This document shows positions 27,479 to 36,700 of a stretch of 64,000 nt of DNA, in pieces. Under the pieces are notes generated by a model. That model was given only the letters and a program-made list of their open reading frames with translations. It searched no databases and was not told the origin of the DNA. The translations under genes were made by a program, and so were the position numbers. Source of the stretch: JAGXLC01 sp041686375. Lineage in GTDB: Bacteria; Bacteroidota; Bacteroidia; Bacteroidales; UBA12077. The stretch's first letter is position 1. Each line of letters starts with the position of its first letter. Location: contig JAWLEB010000005.1 in NCBI GenBank assembly GCA_041686375.1, positions 1 to 64,000 of the forward strand, read 5' to 3'.

Positions 27479-29137
27479 ATGTTTCAGTCCTTGAAAATTC
27501 AAAATTATGCCCTTATAGACCATGTAGATATAAAGTTTGATACGGGTTTTATAACCATTACCGGAGAAACAGGAGCTGGAAAATCTATTCTGATTGGAGC
27601 CCTTTCCTTAATTCTGGGTAATCGTGCAGATACCAGTCTGTTAAAAGATGAGAAGCGCAAGTGTATTGTTGAAGCTTCCTTCAATGTAGAAAAATATAAT
27701 CTTCAGCATATTTTTGAGTATCATGATTTGGATTATGACAAGGAAACGATTATCAGGAGAGAAATCAACAGTAATGGAAAATCGCGGGCATTTGTAAATG
27801 ATACTCCTGTTAATATTAAGGTGCTGAAAGATTTGGGGAATTATCTTGTGGATATTCATTCTCAGCATCAAAATCTTATTTTGAAAGACAATACTTTTCA
27901 TTTAAATGTAATTGATGCTTATGCTGATCAAAAGGAGTTAATCAAAAACTATAAAGATTTATATACTGAGTTCCGAAAAACAGAGAAAGAATATCATCAA
28001 CTAAAAAGCAAAGCAGAACAATCCAAAGCTGATTTGGATTATTATCAGTTTCAATACGATCAACTGGAAAAGGCGAATTTATCTGAAGAGGAGCAAGAAG
28101 AACTGGAGAACGAATTGGAGATTCTGAATCATGCTGAAGAGATAAAATATAACCTTTCCAGGGCCTTACACTTATTAACCAACGACGAGGGTTCTGTACT
28201 TACCCAGATGAGAGAAGCTGATGATTCTTTGAAGAAGATTGTCGACTTTTTTCCAAAAGTTAAAAAACTTAGCGAAAGGGTTGAAAGTTCTTATATCGAA
28301 ATACAAGATATTGCCAATGAACTGGATGTGTTAAACCAGGATATAGAATATGATCCTCAGCGACTGGAATTCATACAGGAAAGGTTGGATGAAATTTATA
28401 GCTTGCAACATAAACATCATGTGAATACTGTTTCAGAATTAATAAAGATTAAAAAGGATCTTGAAAAGCAAATTGAAGAGATTGATTCCATGGATTTCAG
28501 GTTAGAGGAGATTAATAATGAATTGGAAGAGAGAAAGGAACAGCTCACACAATTGAGTGATAAACTTTCAGAATCCAGGAAAAAGGTTATCCCTTCGATA
28601 GAACAGCATATAACCAATATGCTTGTTGAGTTGGGAATTCCTAATGCTACTTTTAATGTTGGATATGAAAATACAGAGGAATTTACGCCAAATGGAAGAG
28701 ACCGCATTCAGTTTCTTTTTAGCGCTAATAAAAATTTTTCACCTGAAGATATTTCAAAGGTTGCATCAGGTGGAGAACTTTCGAGAGTGATGTTAAGCCT
28801 TAAATCGCTGATTGCAGAGTCAACTTCCCTGCCTACAATTATTTTTGATGAAATAGATTCTGGAACATCCGGTGAAATTGCAGACAAGATGGGAACTATA
28901 ATGAAAAAAATGTCCCGGCGGATACAGGTTTTGAATATAACTCATTTGCCACAGATAGCCAGCAAAGGTGATAGTCAGTATCTAGTTTATAAAGAAGATC
29001 ATGAAGACAAGACGCACACGAATATTAGAAAATTAAACAATGAAGAGCGCATTAAAGAAATTGCTAAAATGCTGAGCGGAGAGCAATTAACAGACACAGC
29101 GCTGCAGAATGCAAAAGAATTTTTAAAAACTTCCTGA
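27479..29137 (+). CDS. recN: DNA repair protein RecN
   Basis: SMC-like ATPase for double-strand break repair. The N-terminal Walker A is GETGAGKSIL at about 30-39; the C-terminal ABC signature ASGGELSRVMLSLKSL and Walker B PTIIFDEIDSGTSGEIADKMG follow near 435-485. The middle (about 150-380) is an antiparallel coiled coil with heptad Glu/Leu/Lys. The 552-aa length is normal. It lies 157 bp after the DUF4835 gene, with fabI 58 bp downstream. Confidence 0.95.
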   Translation: MFQSLKIQNYALIDHVDIKFDTGFITITGETGAGKSILIGALSLILGNRADTSLLKDEKRKCIVEASFNVEKYNLQHIFEYHDLDYDKETIIRREINSNGKSRAFVNDTPVNIKVLKDLGNYLVDIHSQHQNLILKDNTFHLNVIDAYADQKELIKNYKDLYTEFRKTEKEYHQLKSKAEQSKADLDYYQFQYDQLEKANLSEEEQEELENELEILNHAEEIKYNLSRALHLLTNDEGSVLTQMREADDSLKKIVDFFPKVKKLSERVESSYIEIQDIANELDVLNQDIEYDPQRLEFIQERLDEIYSLQHKHHVNTVSELIKIKKDLEKQIEEIDSMDFRLEEINNELEERKEQLTQLSDKLSESRKKVIPSIEQHITNMLVELGIPNATFNVGYENTEEFTPNGRDRIQFLFSANKNFSPEDISKVASGGELSRVMLSLKSLIAESTSLPTIIFDEIDSGTSGEIADKMGTIMKKMSRRIQVLNITHLPQIASKGDSQYLVYKEDHEDKTHTNIRKLNNEERIKEIAKMLSGEQLTDTALQNAKEFLKTS

Positions 29138-29160
29138 GAAAATATAAAACATTAACGCTT

Positions 29161-29168
29161 TATTTTTG
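29161..29168 (+). promoter_or_regulatory. Putative -7 box before fabI
   Basis: TATTTTTG matches TAnnTTTG and lies 27 bp upstream of the chosen fabI ATG (29196), supporting that start over the upstream in-frame ATG at 29166. -33 element unclear. Confidence 0.45.
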
Positions 29169-29195
29169 TATCCATTTATATCAAAAAATATAATT

Positions 29196-30044
29196 ATGGC
29201 ATGTAGTTTATTAAAAGGTAAGAAAGGTATTGTTTTTGGAGCATTGAATGAAAAGTCAATTGCCTGGCAAGTTGCAGAGAGAGCTTATGAAGAAGGGGCA
29301 GAAGTATTACTCACCAATGCCCCGGTGTCCATTCGTCTGGGAAATATAGAAGAGCTTGCCGAAAAACTTAATACACGTGTTATTCCGGCTGACGCTACTA
29401 ATGTGGATGATATCAATGAATTACTAAAACAATCGATGGAGTTTTTTGGCGGGCAGATTGATTTCATTTTACATTCTATAGGGATGTCACCCAATGTGAG
29501 AAAAGAGAATACCTATGATGATACCAATTATGACTATTTTCATAAGACACTTGATGTATCAGCCTTATCATTTCATAAAATTTTGCAGGCGGCAAGAAAA
29601 ATGGATGCTATCAAGGAATGGGGTTCTGTAGTAGCCTTATCCTATGTGGCTGCCCAGAGGACTTTATATGGCTATAACGATATGGCTGATGCAAAAGCTC
29701 TTCTTGAATCCATAGCTAGAAGTTTCGGGTATATATATGGCCGGGAAAAAAGGATAAGAATTAACACCATTTCTCAATCACCTACACCAACTACCGCTGG
29801 ATCTGGCGTTATGGGTTTTGAAGGATTGCTGGACTTCTCAGAACGAATGTCACCGCTAGGAAATGCTACGGCTGAGGAATGTGCCAATTACTGTATTGCG
29901 TTATTTTCTGACCTCACCAAAAAAGTAACCATGCAAAATCTTTACCATGACGGAGGGTTTTCAAGTATGGGTATGAGTCACAGAGCTATGGCGGTCTACA
30001 ATAAAAGCCTTGAAGACATTAGCGATTGTAAGGAGGAGGAATAG
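29196..30044 (+). CDS. fabI: Enoyl-[acyl-carrier-protein] reductase FabI
   Basis: NADH-dependent last step of the fatty-acid elongation cycle. Atypical-SDR NAD site KGIVFGALNEKSIAWQVA; DFILHSIGMSP; the catalytic Tyr-x6-Lys pair in LYGYNDMADAKALLES (spacing as in FabI); and NTISQSPTPTTAGSGV near the substrate loop. I chose ATG 29196 (MACSLLKGKKGIV), because the ATG at 29166 adds ten residues that overlap a promoter-like box and are not typical of FabI. In triclosan-sensitive FabI this family form is the drug target. Confidence 0.9.
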   Translation: MACSLLKGKKGIVFGALNEKSIAWQVAERAYEEGAEVLLTNAPVSIRLGNIEELAEKLNTRVIPADATNVDDINELLKQSMEFFGGQIDFILHSIGMSPNVRKENTYDDTNYDYFHKTLDVSALSFHKILQAARKMDAIKEWGSVVALSYVAAQRTLYGYNDMADAKALLESIARSFGYIYGREKRIRINTISQSPTPTTAGSGVMGFEGLLDFSERMSPLGNATAEECANYCIALFSDLTKKVTMQNLYHDGGFSSMGMSHRAMAVYNKSLEDISDCKEEE

Positions 30045-30103
30045 GAAGCGTAGATAATGTGTTTTAGATCAGAACAGATACATATTTTTTAATTGCTTTC
30101 TTT

Positions 30104-31258
30104 ATGATAGGTAAGATTATACTGGTTATCTTTTATGTGTTCTTTCCTATGCTCATATTGTATCTTTGTCGTAAGATACCTATGATTAATAAGTTGGGGG
30201 CTGTGGTTATAGCCTATGCTGTTGGAATTATTGTGGGCAATATTTCTGTATTGCCGCCGGAAAGTGAATCTGTCCAGAATATTCTGACCATTATTACAGT
30301 TCCTGTTGCTATCCCTCTTCTTTTATTTTCTGCGAATATAAGATCCTGGTTCAGAATGGCCGGGAAAACTTTCCTTTCTCTTGTTGCTGCCCTGATAGGT
30401 GTTGTTGTTGTCGTCGCCAGTGGCTATCTGCTCTTCAGGACTGACAGTTTACAGGATATGTGGAAGATTTCTGGTATGCTGGTGGGTGTTTATACCGGGG
30501 GAACACCAAATCTGGCTTCATTGAAGATGATGCTGGATGTGAATCCGGATATTTATATCATAACACATACTTATGACATGATTTTGTCAAGTATATATCT
30601 TTTATTTCTTATTACGATTGGTCGGGCATTCTTTTCATGGTTTTTGTCTCCTTACCCTGAAGGACAGCATGGAAATTCCTTAAAGATGTCCCAACTGGAC
30701 GGACAGGATCCCTATTATGGAATATTTCGCAAAGGGACAGTAATTCCACTTTTAAAGGCCTTTTTAATTTCTGTTGCTATTTTTGGCATTGGTGGAGGGA
30801 TGAGTTTGCTGTTTCCTGAGAATGCTCAAATGGTTTTTGTTATTCTGGTGATTACAACGCTGGGAATTCTTATGTCATTGATTCCGTCGATTAACCGAAT
30901 TGAAAAGACATTTGAACTGGGCAATTATTTTATTTTAATATTTAGTCTTGTCGTGGCTTCTATGGCTGATATCAGTGATTTTTCAGGAGCTGCTCCAAAT
31001 TTGTTTTACTATATTTCTTATGTTGTGTTCGGAGGTTTATTGATACATATTCTGCTTTCTGCCTTCATGAAAGTAGATTCCGATACGGTCATGGTTACTT
31101 CCACAGCGTTGGTTTGCTCACCGCCATTTGTGCCAGTAATTGCAAGTGCTATAAAAAACAGGGAAGTGATTATTTCCGGACTGACCGTCGGTATATTAGG
31201 TTATGCTATAGGGAATTACCTTGGATATATTACCGCCCAGCTTTTAAAAGTTTTATGA
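30104..31258 (+). CDS. DUF819-family membrane protein
   Basis: Polytopic membrane protein of the DUF819 (YjcL-like) family, 384 aa, with about ten to eleven hydrophobic segments. Family features include the two-fold repeat with VGVYTGGTPNLASLKM near 130 and VMVTSTALVCSPPFVPVIASA near 325, resembling the crossover regions of elevator-type transporters. Substrate is unknown. It lies 59 bp after fabI on the same strand and may be cotranscribed. Confidence 0.85.
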   Translation: MIGKIILVIFYVFFPMLILYLCRKIPMINKLGAVVIAYAVGIIVGNISVLPPESESVQNILTIITVPVAIPLLLFSANIRSWFRMAGKTFLSLVAALIGVVVVVASGYLLFRTDSLQDMWKISGMLVGVYTGGTPNLASLKMMLDVNPDIYIITHTYDMILSSIYLLFLITIGRAFFSWFLSPYPEGQHGNSLKMSQLDGQDPYYGIFRKGTVIPLLKAFLISVAIFGIGGGMSLLFPENAQMVFVILVITTLGILMSLIPSINRIEKTFELGNYFILIFSLVVASMADISDFSGAAPNLFYYISYVVFGGLLIHILLSAFMKVDSDTVMVTSTALVCSPPFVPVIASAIKNREVIISGLTVGILGYAIGNYLGYITAQLLKVL

Positions 31259-31310
31259 TTTTATAATACAGAAAATTATTATGAGTGTGTTCTTTTCATA
31301 AAGATTTAAA

Positions 31311-31318
31311 TATCTTTG
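31311..31318 (+). promoter_or_regulatory. Putative -7 box before lepA
   Basis: TATCTTTG matches TAnnTTTG and lies 36 bp before the lepA ATG. Confidence 0.45.
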
Positions 31319-31344
31319 CCTTTTGATTTTTAATTTCAGGAAAA

Positions 31345-31351
31345 GAGGAGG
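31345..31351 (+). promoter_or_regulatory. Strong Shine-Dalgarno of lepA
   Basis: GAGGAGG, 3 bp before ATG 31355. Such sites are rare in Bacteroidota, where most starts lack one. Confidence 0.6.
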
Positions 31352-31354
31352 AAA

Positions 31355-33142
31355 ATGGAAAATATCCGCAATTTTTGTATACTTGCTCATATTGACCATG
31401 GGAAAAGTACTTTAGCAGACAGACTGTTACAATTTACAAAATCGGTTTCGGAGCGTGATTATAAGGATCAGGTTTTGGATGATATGGATCTTGAACGGGA
31501 GAGAGGCATAACGATAAAAAGTCATGCTATCCTGATGGATTATGCCTTCGATAATCAACCCTATTATCTTAATTTGATAGATACTCCGGGGCATGTGGAT
31601 TTCTCGTATGAAGTATCCCGCTCAATAGCAGCTTGTGAGGGAGCCTTGCTGGTGGTGGATGCCGTCCAGGGTGTTCAAGCGCAGACCATCAGTAATGTTT
31701 ATCTTGCTGTGGATCATGATTTGGAGATCATTCCTGTTTTAAATAAAGTCGATCTGGAGGCAGCTAAAGTTGACGAGGTAAAAGATCAGATTGTCGAACT
31801 CCTGGGATGTGACAGGGGCGAAATTATTGAGGCAAGTGGTAAAACGGGTTTTGGAGTGGAAAATATCCTGGAAAGAATTATTAAAGTAATACCTCATCCG
31901 ACAGGTACAACGGATGCCCCATTGCAAGCGATGATTTTTGATTCTGTGTTTAATTCATACCGCGGAATAATAGCTTATTTTAGAATATTCAACGGACAAA
32001 TCAGGCAGGGAGATCATGTGAAATTCGTTAATACTGGCAAAGATTATTATGCTGATGAGATAGGTGTCCTGAGAATACAGAAAGAACCGCGTAAGACTTT
32101 GAGTGCTGGTGATGTTGGATATATTATTTCAGGAATTAAGTCTTCAAAAGAAGTAAAAGTAGGGGATACCGTTACCCAGTTTGATAAGCCTTGTGATAAA
32201 GCTATTTCAGGTTTTGAAGTGGTTAGACCAATGGTTTTTGCAGGTATATATCCAGTAGATGCTGATGATTACGAAGAGTTGAGAAATTCAATAGAGAAAC
32301 TGCATTTGAATGATGCTTCATTGACTTTTGAGCCCGAATCTTCTGCAGCACTGGGTTTTGGTTTCAGATGCGGTTTTCTTGGTTTACTTCACATGGAGAT
32401 TGTACAAGAGCGGCTGGACAGAGAATTTGACATGGATGTAATAACAACTGTCCCTAATGTTTCCTATAAAGTTATCACCACCGAGGATGAAATTTTTGAG
32501 GTTCATAACCCTTCGGGTTTACCGGATCAAAAATTTATTGAACATATTGAAGAACCTTATATTCATGCTCAGATAATTACCCGGTCTGATTTTATCGGGC
32601 CAATTATGACTTTATGCCTGGATAAAAGAGCAACATTAAAAAATCAGGTCTTTCAGCCGAATAACCGGGTCGAGGTTTCTTTTGATATGCCACTTGCGGA
32701 GATCGTTTTTGATTTTTATGATAAACTGAAAAGTATCTCTAAAGGGTATGCTTCATTTGATTACTACCAAACAGGCTATAAAGAAGCCAAACTTGTTCGT
32801 CTGGATATACTTATTAATGGTAATATGGTCGATGCTTTATCAACATTAATTCACAGAGATCATGCTTATTCTTTTGGAAGGAGAATCTGTGAAAAATTAC
32901 AGGAGTTGATTCCGAGACAACAATTTGATATTGCTATACAAGCAGCCATAGGTTCAAAAATTATCGCCAGGGAAACCGTTAAAGCCTTACGAAAAGACGT
33001 GACTGCAAAATGTTATGGTGGTGATATTACACGTAAGAGAAAATTGCTGGAAAAACAGAAGAAAGGGAAAAGACGAATGCGCCAGGTAGGTAACGTGGAC
33101 GTGCCGCAATCTGCATTCATGGCTGTTCTGAAACTTGATTAA
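31355..33142 (+). CDS. lepA: Elongation factor 4 (LepA, ribosome back-translocase)
   Basis: Translational GTPase that acts on stalled or stressed ribosomes. G1 is AHIDHGKST at 10-18, the switch region RERGITIKS, G3 DTPGHVDF, and G4 NKVD. The LepA-specific C-terminal domain ends RQVGNVDVPQSAFMAVLKLD. Length (595 aa) is standard. It has its own promoter-like box and a strong ribosome-binding site. Confidence 0.96.
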   Translation: MENIRNFCILAHIDHGKSTLADRLLQFTKSVSERDYKDQVLDDMDLERERGITIKSHAILMDYAFDNQPYYLNLIDTPGHVDFSYEVSRSIAACEGALLVVDAVQGVQAQTISNVYLAVDHDLEIIPVLNKVDLEAAKVDEVKDQIVELLGCDRGEIIEASGKTGFGVENILERIIKVIPHPTGTTDAPLQAMIFDSVFNSYRGIIAYFRIFNGQIRQGDHVKFVNTGKDYYADEIGVLRIQKEPRKTLSAGDVGYIISGIKSSKEVKVGDTVTQFDKPCDKAISGFEVVRPMVFAGIYPVDADDYEELRNSIEKLHLNDASLTFEPESSAALGFGFRCGFLGLLHMEIVQERLDREFDMDVITTVPNVSYKVITTEDEIFEVHNPSGLPDQKFIEHIEEPYIHAQIITRSDFIGPIMTLCLDKRATLKNQVFQPNNRVEVSFDMPLAEIVFDFYDKLKSISKGYASFDYYQTGYKEAKLVRLDILINGNMVDALSTLIHRDHAYSFGRRICEKLQELIPRQQFDIAIQAAIGSKIIARETVKALRKDVTAKCYGGDITRKRKLLEKQKKGKRRMRQVGNVDVPQSAFMAVLKLD

Positions 33143-33173
33143 TTATTTTTTGGTTATTAGATAAATAATCGAT

Positions 33174-33272
33174 ATGCTGGGAGATGATTTAATTTTATAT
33201 ATGCTCCCGAAAGTTTTATTTATATTGGTTTTTCTCGGTTTATGTTCGTATTTTTTTATGATCATAGTTTAA
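33174..33272 (+). CDS. Possible 32-aa single-span membrane peptide
   Basis: ATG-to-TAA frame read by hand 31 bp after lepA. The product MLGDDLILYMLPK continues into one hydrophobic span (VLFILVFLGLCSYFFMIIV). A length and shape of this kind is seen in real membrane micropeptides, but chance frames in T-rich DNA also look like this. Confidence 0.28.
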   Translation: MLGDDLILYMLPKVLFILVFLGLCSYFFMIIV

Positions 33273-33540
33273 AGAATATAACTATCAACAGGATTACCTG
33301 ACAAAATTTGATAAGTATACTGTTGATTAGGGGTTAATTTTAGCGAAAATACTGGATATACATCACGATCGGTATGGTTGTCTCGTCCTAAAAAAGTTTA
33401 CAGGTTAGTATTTAAATCCTTATTTACATTTACAGGTTATTTTTTATAATAATTCTTCCAAAGTTTATCTGTTTTTAATCCTTATTGTTATTCTTATGAT
33501 TTAGTAAACTGGGAAAGTACATGCAAAATCAGCACACAAA

Positions 33541-33716
33541 GCTGCGTAGCAGCGGAATGTTTATAGAAGACACAATCCACAACAACTCTTTAAGCCCCGT
33601 TAGAAGTGGGATGTTCTTTATGTGCGACGTTTGCCGATGGGTTTGTGTCGCTCCTAAACAGTGCATTGGTGATTACTTGGAGTTTGTTCTATAAACATTT
33701 CATCCTTCCGGCATTT
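33541..33716. repeat. Three REP-like hairpin repeats with a shared ATGTTTATAG-type core
   Basis: Unit 1 at 33541-33568: a GCTGC/GCAGC hairpin followed by GGAATGTTTATAGAA. Unit 2 at 33592-33621: CCCC...GGG then ATGTTCTTTAT. Unit 3 at 33687-33716 in opposite orientation: its reverse complement ends GGATGAAATGTTTATAGAA. Between units 2 and 3 a GCGAC/GTCGC pair (33624-33652) adds a further hairpin. A variable hairpin followed by a conserved tail is the plan of REP/RAYT-type repeats. Confidence 0.6.
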
Positions 33717-33792
33717 GAGTTGATTATATGAAATTCATCCTCTGTGGTATAATTTTGATCATTTTCAATGTGCTGTAAGCATAGCCAGGAGA

Positions 33793-36700
33793 CTACTTCC
33801 AGGATTTTTTGAAAATAACATCAAAACCGCTGTTTATCCTTTGGTTGGTAGCTTGCAGGAAAAATGAGCGAAAAATTTGATATTCCAGGGCTATTTCTTC
33901 CGGGTCGATGGTCTTACTTTTTTTATCAAATGCAAAATTCTGTTCGTATCGCAGAAAGAGTTTATCGGTAATGTATTTCCCTATGGTTACCTTACCGGAT
34001 TTCCATGTACTGCCTCCACTGATTTCTACTACATCGAGGTGAAGCGATGATTGCAATGCATCCTGCACTGCATTGGAGACCTTTCCAAGTGCCAGGTTAC
34101 GGGTTATGTTGAGCGTACTCTGCTCCACTGTTGTTGCCTGGTGACCGGATAAATTTTCCATCCGTCTTCCGAATAATAAGTAAGCTATGGCATCTTTTTC
34201 TTCGATTTGAGCGTCGTCTAGGGTGAAACGGATATCCGGCTGTAAAGCACGGCCGCTAAGATATAACCTGAGTTTGCGTAATTGCTGCTCTTCATCCCTG
34301 AAGGAATAAACGACTACAAAGTCAACCAATGGATTTATTTCGCGCCCCCCGGTAAAGGTTAGGCTGCCTTTTTCAAATCTGAACCGCCTGCCGTAAAATT
34401 TATAAAAGCCTTGATTGACAGTCAAATCTCCGAACAAATCAATCTGTTGACCTTCTTTTATTGCCCGCAATTCGCCTTTTAGTTCAAAATTCATATCCTT
34501 TCCTCTTACCCAGGTTTGGCCGGGTATTTTAATAAAAAAGTTACCACTTAAGTTGTTATAAAATTCGTTTCTAGCAACATTTACAGTGTCTGTGAAATAT
34601 GTTAATTCTACTTGCTCTTCTTTTGTGGTGTCTTTCATGGACTGAACAAGTAACGGGGGATTTGGGTCGTCTCCTTTTTTGGAAAATTCAGCTTTTAGCA
34701 CATCGGCATTCAAAGTGGATTCTAATACAGTAAGTTGCCCATTTATTTTTGCCTCGTTATAGGGCCCCTTTACTGTTAATGAAGAGTTAATTGTTGCATT
34801 TACTCCTTGTCTGTCAATGGCTTTAAAATCTTTTGCATTAATCTTAAGGTCAAAATAATCCATTAGCTCAGGGGAAAATGGTTGGATGCCAATATAACCG
34901 GAACTACTTAAATAACCTTTGCCGGAATGTACTTGTAACTGGTTTAAAGTCAGTCTGTCATTGGAAAAACTGCTTTCCAGTTGAATTTTGTCGTAATCCA
35001 AACCTGCCTGTTCATGGGAAAAGCTGCCTTTAAACCATTGCAGGTTACCATCTACAACCAGTTCATCTATCGTGTTCGTCATTTCAATGCGGGAAGAAAT
35101 GTATCCTTTGCTTTGGATGCCATATTGTTCTAAAAATGGATTGAACAGTTCATTATTGAGACTGTCTATTCTCAACCTTGCCATAAAACCAGGGTCCTTG
35201 CGTAAGACATAAATACTGTCTCTGAAAGATAGATGTACAGGAACTTTCATAAAGGCATTTAGGTTGTTATGCAGAGAATCACTAATGTTGCTTTCCAGTT
35301 CAAAAATTCCGTTGTTATATTGAAAACCAGTTTTGATTTGTTGTAACTGGCTCTTTTGTATGCCTGGTTTGTCAATATCTATCAGGCCTTCCAGGATGGG
35401 TGCCTGAGCTGTGCCCTGCAGGTGAATATCTGCATTCAACCTGCCTGTAATCGGTTCGCTCATCTTCCCCAGAGAAGATAATGTGTTTAGATTTAAATTT
35501 CTAACAAGCAGTGAAAAATCCTCGCTGCCTTTGAAAGCTAGCTGTCCATGCATCGATATTTCCTGTTTTTCAGAGGAGATCTGAAAATGATTGGCACGTA
35601 TGGTATCCTTTCCAAAGGCGAAAAATGTAGTATCGCTTCCTCCATACCAGTTTTGATGTTGAATATTTAACTTTAATGAAGGCAGATGAAGTAAAGGAAC
35701 ATCACTAAGTTCAAGATTAGCTTGCAAAGTACTACTCAGTGAATCGTTCATCTTGTAATAAATGCGGTTGTTGATTGTGGTTTCTGCATAGCTGGTGGAA
35801 AGATTGATGCTGTCTGAATGAAAATCATTGTATTGAATGTCTCTTCCACTGAGCGCCAGATTTCCGCTTATAACCGAGTCTATAAAGGCTCCGTTAATTG
35901 TTCCGGATAGATTGCTTACCCAAATGCTGTCGTACATGGCTTCATCAAAATCAAGTTTGGTTTGAAAATTCAGGGAATCTAAATAACCCGTTACAAGTCC
36001 GGTCATGTTCCCATGCAGGTTGACATCTAAAATTTGAAATGGCTGAAGCAATGGATTCAGGTCATAGGGTTCAAATGCAAACGCTATCCGGTGGGTTTTG
36101 TTGATGTGCCCTTCTCCTTCGCCACTGAAATGGAAATAAGGTGTTTTCAGTTGAAGTCCGGTAAACTGGTAATTCCCATTGTCCAGGTGCAACGAAGTTT
36201 CAAAGTCTTCTACAGAGCTGTCCATTAACATAGAATTTTGCGACTTGATGAAAAGGTCTGTTTTCATCGATGTAATGTCTGTACCTCTTCCCCTGGCGTC
36301 TAGATCAATATTGAGATTGGAAGAAAGTGCTGTATCCTCCATAAAGTAAGCAATATCCAGTGAGCGGATTTTACTTTCCAGCACATAATTCATATTGCCG
36401 AACAAGTCGCTGATATTCATACGTGATGTTGCATTCCCGGCTTCATTTCCTAGGGATACAAAACCTTTTAGTTTATCTTCATTTTTAGAAAAATTTAGCG
36501 AAAGCCTATCAAGATTGTATTTTTTATAACCGGGGCCGGTAAAGTTTCCCTCCAAATTAGCTGTGTTCGACTTTATATCTGCTCCGGTACCTCCAAATTT
36601 TATCCACCCGGAAATCATTGATTGATGTTCCTTTACTTCCGTCCATGTTGCTGCATCCAGGTTCTTCACCGTCATGTCGAACTGGTAGGAACTTGTATCA

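Larger units (their letters stand above)
33143..33792. other. 650-bp intergenic region with REP-like repeats
   Basis: Between lepA and the convergent end of tamB. It holds a 32-codon membrane-peptide ORF (33174-33272) and three copies of a hairpin repeat (33541-33716). The rest, about 33273-33540, is AT-rich with nothing recognised. Confidence 0.6.

Noticed and set aside
33379..33404. TGTCTCGTCCTAAAAAAG-type stretch resembling an IS3-family end
   Set aside because: No matching inverted end, target duplication or transposase fragment was found, so an insertion-sequence scar cannot be supported.
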